From: Actibacterium sp. 188UL27-1 | Lineage (GTDB): Bacteria > Pseudomonadota > Alphaproteobacteria > Rhodobacterales > Rhodobacteraceae | NCBI RefSeq assembly: GCF_016901225.1 | Contig: NZ_JAFEUL010000021.1 | Span: 1 to 64,000 of the forward strand | Reading direction: 5' to 3' | Length of the DNA: 64,000 nt | Part shown: positions 28,077 to 36,365 of the stretch, in pieces | Layout of the letters: each line of letters begins with the position of its first letter | How positions within the stretch are numbered: the stretch's first letter is position 1 | Notes under the pieces: model-generated | The model's database searches: none | Seen by the model: only the letters and a program-made list of their open reading frames with translations | What the model was told of the DNA's origin: nothing | Translations under genes and position numbers: made by a program

Positions 28077-28089
28077 TACAGTTGAGTTA
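28052..28089. promoter_or_regulatory. ROK repressor operator: inverted repeat plus a third half-site
   Basis: TAACTCAAT (28052-28060) and ATTGAGTTA (28064-28072) are perfect 9-bp arms around GAT. A further TTGAGTTA half-site lies at 28082-28089, 17 bases from the matching arm. The sequence lies between the divergent ROK and binding-protein genes, the expected place for the operator of an autoregulated ROK repressor. Confidence 0.75.
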
Positions 28090-28099
28090 ATCGCATGCC

Positions 28100-29275
28100 A
28101 TGATGGCCATGACCGACATCGTCGTTGGCGCGAATGCGGAACGGTCGCGCAATCACAACCGCAAGGTCGTGCTGGGCCGCGTCCGCGCGGCGGGCCAGAT
28201 CGGGCGGGCCGAGATTGCCCGCGCCTCCGGCCTTTCCACCCAGGCCGTTTCCAACATCATCGCCGATCTTCTGGATGACGGGCTGATCCTCGAAGACGGA
28301 CGCCGGACCGCCGGGCGTGGCCTTCCGGCGGTGCAATACACGCTCAATCCGGAAGGCGGCTTTGCTCTCGGGGTCGAGGTGCGGCCGGATGCTGTCTTTG
28401 CCACGCTCCTCAACCTGCGCGGACAGACGGTCGTGTCAGACCGGCACGCGCTCGCAAAACCAGACCACGCCAACATCGCCACCGCCGTGACATCCCTGCG
28501 CGACCGCGTCCTGCACATGTCGAACACGCCCGCTGACCGTGTTCTGGGGGCGGGCATCGTCATGCCGGGCCCGTTCGGAAAATCAGGGATCCTGGGCGAC
28601 GGCTCCGAATTTCAGATTTGGGATGACCATGATCCCGTCACCTGGTTCTCCGAAATCCTGCAAATGACCGTCCTTGTGGAGAATGACGCCAATGCCGCCG
28701 CGATTGCAGAGCGGATCACGGGCGTCGCCCAGGACCTTGAAACCTATGCCTTCATCTATTTCGGCAGCGGCTTGGGCCTTGGCGTCGTACATAAGGGGCG
28801 GCTCATGGCGGGCGCGTTCGGCAATGCGGGTGAGATCGGCCATATCCCGGTGCAATCGGGCGGGCAGCAGGTCATGCTCGAAAGCGTCGTCAGCCGCCTC
28901 TCAGTGCAGCGCGCCCTGGCCAGCTCCGGCACCCCCGCTGGCAGCGTCGATGACCTTGACCGGCTCTACAGTCAGGGCAATCTGCCACTCCTGGACTGGC
29001 TCGATGCCGCAGTCGCGCCGCTGTCGACCGCGATCGTCACGGTCGAGAACCTGTTCGATCCGCAGGCCGTCATCCTTGGCGGGGCCATGCCCGACACCGT
29101 GCTGGATCACCTCGTGGCCACCATTCATCTTTCGGACAGATCCGTCTCCCACAGGGATCATCGTGACCATCCCCGGCTGTTGCGCGGGGCCTCGGGTCGA
29201 CGGACCGCCACGTTGGGGGCTGCCACCCTGGTAATCGACCAGGCCTTCACCCCCACAATCACTGCCCAACTCTAG
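28100..29275 (+). CDS. ROK family transcriptional repressor
   Basis: The 391-residue protein has an N-terminal winged helix (about 15-75, with RAEIARASGLSTQAVSNIIADLLDDGLI) and a C-terminal ROK sugar-kinase-like domain (VLVENDANAAAIAE, YIYFGSGLGLGVV-like segment, FGNAGEIGHIPV). The usual Cys-rich zinc motif after GEIGH is absent, being SGGQQVMLE here. A kinase function is unlikely because of the DNA-binding domain. Several ATGs lie close together (28100, 28103, 28109) without a clear ribosome-binding site. It precedes the PIG-L gene by 8 bases and probably represses both divergent units until a sugar ligand binds. Confidence 0.9.
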   Translation: MMAMTDIVVGANAERSRNHNRKVVLGRVRAAGQIGRAEIARASGLSTQAVSNIIADLLDDGLILEDGRRTAGRGLPAVQYTLNPEGGFALGVEVRPDAVFATLLNLRGQTVVSDRHALAKPDHANIATAVTSLRDRVLHMSNTPADRVLGAGIVMPGPFGKSGILGDGSEFQIWDDHDPVTWFSEILQMTVLVENDANAAAIAERITGVAQDLETYAFIYFGSGLGLGVVHKGRLMAGAFGNAGEIGHIPVQSGGQQVMLESVVSRLSVQRALASSGTPAGSVDDLDRLYSQGNLPLLDWLDAAVAPLSTAIVTVENLFDPQAVILGGAMPDTVLDHLVATIHLSDRSVSHRDHRDHPRLLRGASGRRTATLGAATLVIDQAFTPTITAQL

Positions 29276-29283
29276 AGCCGCCC

Positions 29284-31650
29284 ATGCCCACACCCGACCA
29301 AACCCGTATCGTGGCGGATCGCGCCCGCCCCCGCGCGATGGAGCTGTGGTGGGCGCTGAAACCGCTCACCTCCGTGGTCCGGTTCATGCAATCGGGCGCG
29401 CATCCCGATGACGAACATTCCGGCATGCTGGCCGCCCTTGCCTTGCGCGATGGTCTGAACCTGTCCTATGCCTGCTCGACCCGGGGGGAAGGCGGCCAAA
29501 ACGATATCGGAACCGAAAGCGGGCCCGATCTGGGTGCCCTGCGCACGCGAGAGATGGAGCAGGCCTGCGATATCCTCGGTATGCGGCTCTATTGGCATTC
29601 GCAGGATCCATCCGACACGATCAACGATTTTGGCTTTTCCAAAAGCGGTGTCGAAACCCTTGGTCGCTGGGGCCATGGCCGGACCCTTGCCCGCTTTGTC
29701 CAGATCGTGCGCACCGAACGCCCCGATATCCTGTGCCCCACCTTCCTGGACGTGCCGGGCCAGCACGGCCACCACCGCGCGATGACCCAAGCCGCGCACG
29801 AGGTTTTGCAGGCAGCCGCCGATCCTGGCTTCTCCTCCGACCTGCCGCCCTGGCAAATCAAAAAGCTCTACCTGCCCGCGCAGTCAGGCGCCGGACAATC
29901 CTACGACGATGATGAGCCCCCCCCGCCCGCGACACTGATCATCGATGGCAGCGGCAGCGATCCCATGTCCGGGTGGAGTTGGAACCGGATCGGACAGCAA
30001 TCGCGCGCCTTTCACCGCAGCCAAGGTATGGGCCGCTGGGTGGCATCCGGTGACGGGGCGAACTGGCCACTTCACTTGGCCAAGACCCATCTGAAATGCC
30101 CCGATACGGTCCTCTGGTCCGGCCTGCCCTACGGCGTGGGTGATCTGGCAGAACATCCCGGCACCGCACCAATCGCCGACCACCTGATCACCGCCCAAAA
30201 CGCACTGAATGCGACCATCGCGGCGTTTCCCAATTTTGCCAAGGTTGCGGATGGGGCGGTCACCGCGCTCCATGCCATCCGGGCCGCCATGGCCAACTGC
30301 CCCGCCGAGGTCTGCAGCGATATCGCCCACCGCCTCGCTGCAAAGGAGGTGCAGCTTGGCCATGTCATCCGCCTTGCCTTGGGTGTCACCGCGCGGTGCA
30401 GGGTCGCCCAGACAGCCCTCCGCCCCGGTCAACACACTGCCCTTACGGTCGAAATTGATCCCGGCGCGGCCGACAAAGCCACCGTGGAGTATGACTTGCC
30501 AGATGGCTGGACCATCCAGGGAAAACACCTGCACATTGCCGACCAGGCCACTCCAACGGCACCCTACCCCTCCTTTTATGATCCCGCTGCCTCCCGCGCG
30601 CCCGCCATGGCTGTGACCGTGACAAAGGGCACGGCCAAAACGGCCATCCGCCTCCCCTTCGAAAGCGCGCCCTGCATTCTGCCCAGCACGACCACGTGGA
30701 TTGACCCCGACGCGGTTGTGATAAACCGGTCCCGCCCGCTGCCAGCGATCGCAGTCACCTTGACCGACCTACACCCGGATGGCGCCACCGCCACACTTGA
30801 AACGCCAGCTGGCTGGCACGCCACCACGTCGGCTGCAAAAATCTCGGTCGACCCGCCCGCTCTAGTGGAGCCCGGGCTTTATCATCTGCCCGTCTTGATG
30901 AACGGGGCAGCCGCATCGACCGTCCGGCAGATCGCGCATCCCCATATCCAGCCTACGGCTTTGTCCCGCCCGGCCCAACTTCGCGTGGGGGTTCTTGACG
31001 CGCAGGTGCCCGATATCCGCGTGGGTTATGTCGGCGCCGGAAATGACCGGGTGGGTCATTGGCTCACCGCCCTCGGCGCCGATCTGACCGACCTCACCGA
31101 TGCTGACCTGACCAGTGACGCAGCTCTTGCCCAGTTTGATACAATCGTGATCGGCATCTTCGCCATGCGGTTCCGCCACAGTCTTTTTCCCGCCATGCCG
31201 CACCTGCACGAATGGACCAAAGCAGGCGGGACCCTGGTCACGCTTTATCACCGCCCCTGGGACAATTGGGACCCGGATCTGGTGCCGCCCCACAGGCTTG
31301 AGATTGGGCAACCATCCCTGCGCTGGCGCGTTACGGATGAAGCGGCAGAGGTCCGGCACCTGGCCCCAGATCACCCCGTGCTGACCACCCCCAATACAAT
31401 CAGGCACCAGGATTGGCAGGGTTGGGTCAAGGAACGTGGCCTCTACTTCGCAAAGGACTGGGATCCAGCCTACACCCCCCTGATCGAGATGGCGGATCCC
31501 GGGGAAGCCTCGCATCACGGCGCGCTGCTGGCGGCAGATGTCGGGCAAGGGCGTCACGTCCACACCTCCCTCATCCTGCACCATCAAATGGAAAACCTCG
31601 TCCCCGGCGCGTTTCGCCTGATGGCCAATCTGATCGCCCGCCGGACCTAA
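29284..31650 (+). CDS. Large multidomain PIG-L (LmbE-like) deacetylase with ThuA/GATase-like C-terminus
   Basis: This 788-residue protein has an N-terminal PIG-L domain (about 30-205) with the zinc motif AHPDDE (H40, D42, D43) and a GQHGHHRAM segment (H161-H164). PIG-L enzymes remove acetyl groups from N-acetylglucosaminyl compounds. A central Ig/beta-rich region (about 370-560) and a C-terminal segment with RVGYVGAGNDRVGHWL and VIGIFAMRFR, resembling ThuA or GATase-like folds, make it about three times the usual family length. There is no obvious signal peptide. It is co-transcribed with the ROK gene, linking it to the sugar importer. Confidence 0.85.
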   Translation: MPTPDQTRIVADRARPRAMELWWALKPLTSVVRFMQSGAHPDDEHSGMLAALALRDGLNLSYACSTRGEGGQNDIGTESGPDLGALRTREMEQACDILGMRLYWHSQDPSDTINDFGFSKSGVETLGRWGHGRTLARFVQIVRTERPDILCPTFLDVPGQHGHHRAMTQAAHEVLQAAADPGFSSDLPPWQIKKLYLPAQSGAGQSYDDDEPPPPATLIIDGSGSDPMSGWSWNRIGQQSRAFHRSQGMGRWVASGDGANWPLHLAKTHLKCPDTVLWSGLPYGVGDLAEHPGTAPIADHLITAQNALNATIAAFPNFAKVADGAVTALHAIRAAMANCPAEVCSDIAHRLAAKEVQLGHVIRLALGVTARCRVAQTALRPGQHTALTVEIDPGAADKATVEYDLPDGWTIQGKHLHIADQATPTAPYPSFYDPAASRAPAMAVTVTKGTAKTAIRLPFESAPCILPSTTTWIDPDAVVINRSRPLPAIAVTLTDLHPDGATATLETPAGWHATTSAAKISVDPPALVEPGLYHLPVLMNGAAASTVRQIAHPHIQPTALSRPAQLRVGVLDAQVPDIRVGYVGAGNDRVGHWLTALGADLTDLTDADLTSDAALAQFDTIVIGIFAMRFRHSLFPAMPHLHEWTKAGGTLVTLYHRPWDNWDPDLVPPHRLEIGQPSLRWRVTDEAAEVRHLAPDHPVLTTPNTIRHQDWQGWVKERGLYFAKDWDPAYTPLIEMADPGEASHHGALLAADVGQGRHVHTSLILHHQMENLVPGAFRLMANLIARRT

Positions 31651-31984
31651 CCGCAGCAGCGTTTGTTGTTGGCGCTGCGAAAGCGGTTCGCGCTCCAATG
31701 CTCTGTCACAGTGACGGCAGTGTTCAACATCTACACGCAAATGACAGGATCCAAATCCAGAGGCTGCGCATTCCCCCGCTCGTCAGCCAAATCAAACCGC
31801 CAAAAGTCGCAAACTGGGTCAGGTCTCCGTCGACTTATCCCGGTCGACCCCGGCGATCCGTTGCGCAAATTGCCCCGCGACCTCTGATCTCCGATCTTGC
31901 TCAAAAGTTAACGCCAAGTGCGCCGCGTATGTATGGGATATGCATGGAATGTGTATGGGTTGTGCATGCCCTATGCGCAGGGTT
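31651..31984. other. 334-base intergenic region holding an 11-bp repeat array
   Basis: This is the only gap above 300 bases. It lies between the PIG-L stop and the convergent acpS stop. No credible coding frame is seen. Its right third carries a composite repeat (31907-31978) shared with 47065-47136. The rest, 31651-31906, shows no feature I can name; a small RNA transcribed leftwards from the repeat is possible but unsupported. Confidence 0.5.
31907..31978 (-). repeat. Composite repeat copy 1: GTTAACGCC plus four tandem 11-bp units
   Basis: Plus-strand units are GCGTATGTATG, GGATATGCATG, GAATGTGTATG and GGTTGTGCATG (31925-31968), consensus G-N-N-T-R-T-G-Y-A-T-G. They are followed by CCCTATGCGC and preceded 18 bases upstream by GTTAACGCC. 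Copy 2 at 47065-47136 has the same parts at the same spacing. The 11-bp period is close to one helical turn, so a protein could bind along one face. It ends just beyond the acpS stop on the minus strand. Confidence 0.8.
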
Positions 31985-32389
31985 TTACGGGCTGACAGGT
32001 CGCGCTTCGATCACGACAAAAGCCTGCGCCCAGGGGTGATCATCGGTCAGGGTGACATGGATGAGTGTCTCATGTCCCGCCGGGGTCATCTGTGCCAATC
32101 GCTCCGCCGCCCAGCCTGTGACCGCCATGACCGGTTGCCCGGTTTCCAGGTTGCTGACAGCCATGTCCTTCCACGAAATGCCCATGCGCAGGCCGGTGCC
32201 CAGCGCCTTTGAGCACGCCTCCTTGGCGGCCCAGCGCTTGGCATAGGTGCCTGCCACATCCTTGCGGCGTTCGGCCTTGCGCTGTTCAATCTCGGTGAAA
32301 ACCCGATTGCGAAACCTGTCCCCGTGCCGATCCAGAACGCCTTGAATACGCTCGATATTCGCCAGATCCGTCCCAATGCCCAGGATCAT
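31985..32389 (-). CDS. acpS: Holo-[acyl-carrier-protein] synthase
   Basis: The 134-residue protein has the N-terminal [15 protein letters not shown], whose Asp binds Mg2+, and the catalytic motif [15 protein letters not shown]. It transfers 4'-phosphopantetheine from CoA to apo-ACP. The ATG at 32389 matches the family start; an upstream in-frame start at 32404 would add five residues. It lies 33 bases downstream of the acyl-CoA synthetase gene, not beside the pdxJ and lepB genes that often accompany acpS in related bacteria. Confidence 0.95.
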   Translation of the reverse strand: MILGIGTDLANIERIQGVLDRHGDRFRNRVFTEIEQRKAERRKDVAGTYAKRWAAKEACSKALGTGLRMGISWKDMAVSNLETGQPVMAVTGWAAERLAQMTPAGHETLIHVTLTDDHPWAQAFVVIEARPVSP

Positions 32390-32422
32390 CGCGCCGCCCC
32401 GCAACCTACCCTCATGCGCAGG

Positions 32423-34048
32423 TTACCCATCCCGCGCCCGCACCCGCAATTCGAACTTCTGGATCTTGCCGGTCGAGGTTTTGGGCAACTCCGTGAACGT
32501 CACCGATTTCGGGGTCTTGAACCCGGCCAGACGTTCGCGGGCAAAGGCGATCAGCTCTGCTTCCTCAACACTCTGCCCGTCCTTCAGTTCCACAAAGGCG
32601 CACGCCACCTCACCCCATTTGTCATCGGGCTTGGCTACCACGGCACAAAGGGACACGGCCGGGTGATGCATCAACACGCCCTCCACCTCGACCGAGCTGA
32701 CATTCTCCCCGCCCGAGATGATGATATCCTTCGCCCGGTCCGCAATTTGAATATAGGAATCAGGGTGTTGCACCGCGATGTCGCCGGAATGGAAATACCC
32801 ACCGGCAAAGGCCTCTTCGGTCGCTTCGGGGTTCTTCAGATACCCTTTCATGACCGAATTGCCCCGCATAACGATCTCCCCCTGGGTTATTCCATCCTGC
32901 GGTACGGGGGCCATGTAGTCATCAACGACCGTCACCTCTTCCATCATCGGGAACGCGACCCCCTGGCGGGCTTTGATAGCGGCCTGCTCATCCTTCGATA
33001 AGCCGTCCCACCTGCCTTGCCAAAGGCATTCGGTGACATGGCCATAGGTCTCGGTCAGGCCATAGACCTGGGTAATGTTAAATCCAAGCCTTTCAACGGC
33101 TTTCAGGGTTGCCGCGGCGGGTGGAGCACCGGCAGTAAACACCTCGACCGGTGCCGCCAGGGGCCGCCGCTCCGCCTCCGTCGCGTTGACGATCAGGTTC
33201 AGCACGATAGGCGCCCCGCCGAAATGAGTGACCCCGTCATCGGCAATCGCATCGTAGATCGCCTTGGCACTGATATCCCGGCAACAAATCACGGTGCCGC
33301 CCAGAACCGGCATCATCCAGGTGTGGTTCCAGCCATTACAGTGAAACAGCGGCACGATGGTCAGGAACCGCGGATGCAATACCATCCGCCAGGAGATCAC
33401 GGTTCCCATCGTCATCATATACGCACCGCGATGGTGGTACACGACGCCTTTGGGCCGCCCCGTGGTGCCGGATGTATAGTTCAGCGCCAGGCTCTCCCAT
33501 TCATCCCCTGGCATGATCCAGGGGAAGTCGGTGCGACCTTCCGCCAACAGCGTCTCGTAATCGGTATGGCGCCCGGTGGCCGGATGGCCCGCGCCTGGGT
33601 CGGGAACTTCAATGATCGCAGGGGCGTCATCGCCCAGCTGCGCCACCGCAGCCTCGGCCAAGGGCAAAAACTGGGTGTCACACAGGATCAGCTTCGCGCC
33701 GCCATGGTCAAAGATGTAGGTTACGGTGCTGACATCCAGCCGGACATTGATCGTGTTCAACACGGCCCCGCAGGCGGGCACTCCGAAATGGGCCTCGCAC
33801 TGGGCTGGTATGTTGGGCAGGAGCGTCGCCACCACATCGCCCGGCCGGATACCGCGCCCCGCCAGAGCCGAGGCAAGCTGCGAGCACCGCCCGTGATAGT
33901 CCCGATATGTCAGCGAGCGGCCCTGATACACCAAGGCCTCCCGATCCGGAAAGACAATCAAGGCGCGGTTCAGGTGCGAAAGCGGCGTCAGCGGCACATA
34001 ATTCGCAGGACGCCGGTCCAAACCGATCTCGTCCGCCATCCAACCCAT
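32423..34048 (-). CDS. Acyl-CoA synthetase, AMP-forming
   Basis: The 541-residue adenylate-forming enzyme has the P-loop-like LNYTSGTTGRPKGVVYHH, the GLTETYG and YFHSGDIAV motifs, the hinge DRAKDIIISGGENVSS, and the catalytic lysine in KTSTGKIQKFELR. It activates a carboxylic acid to its CoA ester through an acyl-adenylate. The ATG at 34048 has a strong GGAGGT site. The chain length preferred is not clear; the FadJ and thiolase genes upstream point to fatty or branched acids. Confidence 0.93.
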   Translation of the reverse strand: MGWMADEIGLDRRPANYVPLTPLSHLNRALIVFPDREALVYQGRSLTYRDYHGRCSQLASALAGRGIRPGDVVATLLPNIPAQCEAHFGVPACGAVLNTINVRLDVSTVTYIFDHGGAKLILCDTQFLPLAEAAVAQLGDDAPAIIEVPDPGAGHPATGRHTDYETLLAEGRTDFPWIMPGDEWESLALNYTSGTTGRPKGVVYHHRGAYMMTMGTVISWRMVLHPRFLTIVPLFHCNGWNHTWMMPVLGGTVICCRDISAKAIYDAIADDGVTHFGGAPIVLNLIVNATEAERRPLAAPVEVFTAGAPPAAATLKAVERLGFNITQVYGLTETYGHVTECLWQGRWDGLSKDEQAAIKARQGVAFPMMEEVTVVDDYMAPVPQDGITQGEIVMRGNSVMKGYLKNPEATEEAFAGGYFHSGDIAVQHPDSYIQIADRAKDIIISGGENVSSVEVEGVLMHHPAVSLCAVVAKPDDKWGEVACAFVELKDGQSVEEAELIAFARERLAGFKTPKSVTFTELPKTSTGKIQKFELRVRARDG

Positions 34049-34163
34049 ATGCGTACCTCCACCCGTGTTTTCCCAAGTATTTACGCGGTGGAGGCGGATT
34101 GGAAAGATGTTTATGGGCAAACCGCCCGTCGCAACTGCCCTGCGGCACGAAGGGCGCCCGTGT

Positions 34164-36365
34164 TCAGGCCGCTTTGGCGGCATCCCCCCCAAAGCGGCCA
34201 TAAAAGCTATCGCCGCTTGCGGCGAGGTCTTTCAGCAAGGCAGGTGTTTCAAACCGGGCGCCATGGGTTTGGGTCAGCGCCTCGGTCTGCTCTGCGGCCC
34301 AAGGCGCACCAACCATGTCGAGCCAGCTGAGCGGGCCGCCGGACCAGGGCGCAAACCCCCAGCCAAGGATCGCGCCGACATCGCCTTCGCGGATATCCAT
34401 CAGGACGCCATCTTCCAACGCGCGAACGGCCTCTAGTACCTGCGCAAAGAGCAACCTGTGCTGCACCTCCGTCACGTCGGGCTGTGCGTCGGCGGCGGGA
34501 TATTTGGCCTGCAGTCCGTCCCATAGCAGCCCACGCTTGCCCTTGTCGTCGTAGGTGTAGAAGCCGGAATTGGATTTGCGCCCCAACCGGCCCTCATCGG
34601 CCATCCAGAACAGCACCTCATCGACGGCGCCATCGGGATAGGCATCGCCCATGGCGGCACGCGTGGCCTTGGCAATCTTGACGCCCAGATCGATCGAGGT
34701 CTCGTCCACCAACTGCAGGGGCCCAAGGGGCATGCCAACCAGCTTGGCCGCGTTTTCGATCAGCGCGGGCTCAACGCCTTCACCGATCATACGGATGCCT
34801 TCGTTGATATAAGGGATGATGCAGCGATTAGCGTAGAAGAACCGCGCGTCGTTCACCACAATCGGCGTCTTGCGGATCTGGCGCACATAATCCAGGGCCT
34901 TGGCAACAGCGCGGTCGCCGGTTTCCTGGCCCTTGATGATCTCCACCAGCAGCATCTTTTCAACCGGAGAGAAGAAGTGGATGCCGATAAACTGCTCGGC
35001 CCGCTTGCTGGCCTTGGCCAGTTCCGTGATCGGCAGGGTGGAGGTGTTGGTGGCAAAGATGCACTCTTCCCCCACAACCTCTTCCACCTTTTGGGTCACC
35101 TCGGCCTTGATGGCCGGATCCTCGAACACAGCCTCCACGATCAGGTCACAACCCTTCAGCGCGGCATAATCGGTGGTGGCGGTGATCAGGCCAAGCACCT
35201 GTTCTTTCTTCTCCGCCGTGGCCTTGCCGCGCTTGATGCCCTTATCCATGAAATCCGCCGTGTATGCTTTGCCCTTATCGGCCGCGTCCTGGCTTTGGTC
35301 CAGCAACACGACCTCGATCCCCGCCTGGGCCGAGACCAGGGTGATGCCAGCACCCATCATGCCAGCGCCTAGAACGCCCACCTTCTTGACCTTCTGGTCA
35401 GGCACATCTGTCGGACGAACAGCCCCTTTCTCCAACGCTTCCTTGTTGATGAAGAGCGAGCGGATCATGGCCCCGGAGGACGGGTTCATCAACACATTGG
35501 TGAACCAACGCGCCTCGATCTTCAGCGCCGTATCGAAGGGCACTAAGGCACCTTCATAAACCGCGCTCAGCAGGGCCTTGGCGGCGGGATACACCCCTTG
35601 GGTCTTGCCATGGACCATGGCAGCGGCGCCGACGAATGTCATGAAGCCCGCCGGATGATAAGGCGCACCGCCGGGCATTTTGTATCCCTTGGCGTCCCAT
35701 GGTTTGACCAGATCGGCATCCTTGGCCTGCAACACCCATGCCTTGGCCGCAGCCACGGGATCGTCCACGACCTCGTCAATCAGGCCTGCTGATTTCGCCT
35801 TGGTCGGGTCCACCAGCTTGCCTTCCAGCAGGAAAGACGAGGCCCCCATCGCGCCCAGCTTGCGTACCAGGCGGGTGGTACCACCAGCACCGGGGAAGAT
35901 GCCCACCATGATCTCAGGCAGGCCAATCTTGGCCTTGGGATTGTCGGCGCAGAACGTGCGGTGGCAGGAGAGCGGGATTTCCAGCCCGATCCCCAGCGCC
36001 GTACCGGGCAGGGCCGCAGCAATCGGCTTCCCGCCTTTCTGAGTCTTGCGGTCCATCCCCGCCAGCTCGATCTTGCGCAGCAGATGGTGGATCCCCATGA
36101 TCCCGTCAAACAGGCCCTTGGCCGGGTTCTCCCCCGCCATGTCCTTCATCTGCGAGATCACGTTCAGGTCCATACCGCCAGCAAAACTATCCTTGCCACT
36201 GGTGATCACCACGCCCTTGACCGCGTCATCGGCCAAAGCCTTGTCGATCATCCCGTCCAGATCGGCAAAGCCCTGCTGGTTCATGACGTTCATGCTTTTG
36301 TCGGCCACATTCCATGTGATGACAGCAACGCCGTCGCCATCGACCGCATATGAAAAATCGCTCAT
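34164..36365 (-). CDS. fadJ: FadJ/FadB-type multifunctional enoyl-CoA hydratase/3-hydroxyacyl-CoA dehydrogenase
   Basis: The 733-residue protein combines an N-terminal crotonase domain (about 1-190, ALPGTALGIGLEIPLSC and GLPEIMVGIFPGAGGTTRL with active-site glutamates) with two HCDH domains (VGVLGAGMMGAGITLVSAQAG near 315; GIHFFSPVEKMLLVEIIKG; C-terminal copy after 600). It carries out the hydration and NAD-dependent oxidation steps of beta-oxidation. The ATG at 36365 has an AGAGAGGA site and overlaps the stop of the upstream gene as ATGA. The thiolase two genes upstream completes the spiral. Confidence 0.96.
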   Translation of the reverse strand: MSDFSYAVDGDGVAVITWNVADKSMNVMNQQGFADLDGMIDKALADDAVKGVVITSGKDSFAGGMDLNVISQMKDMAGENPAKGLFDGIMGIHHLLRKIELAGMDRKTQKGGKPIAAALPGTALGIGLEIPLSCHRTFCADNPKAKIGLPEIMVGIFPGAGGTTRLVRKLGAMGASSFLLEGKLVDPTKAKSAGLIDEVVDDPVAAAKAWVLQAKDADLVKPWDAKGYKMPGGAPYHPAGFMTFVGAAAMVHGKTQGVYPAAKALLSAVYEGALVPFDTALKIEARWFTNVLMNPSSGAMIRSLFINKEALEKGAVRPTDVPDQKVKKVGVLGAGMMGAGITLVSAQAGIEVVLLDQSQDAADKGKAYTADFMDKGIKRGKATAEKKEQVLGLITATTDYAALKGCDLIVEAVFEDPAIKAEVTQKVEEVVGEECIFATNTSTLPITELAKASKRAEQFIGIHFFSPVEKMLLVEIIKGQETGDRAVAKALDYVRQIRKTPIVVNDARFFYANRCIIPYINEGIRMIGEGVEPALIENAAKLVGMPLGPLQLVDETSIDLGVKIAKATRAAMGDAYPDGAVDEVLFWMADEGRLGRKSNSGFYTYDDKGKRGLLWDGLQAKYPAADAQPDVTEVQHRLLFAQVLEAVRALEDGVLMDIREGDVGAILGWGFAPWSGGPLSWLDMVGAPWAAEQTEALTQTHGARFETPALLKDLAASGDSFYGRFGGDAAKAA

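Noticed and set aside
33017-34330. 437-codon open frame on the plus strand
   Set aside because: It runs antisense to the acyl-CoA synthetase and the start of the FadJ region, with no recognisable motif.
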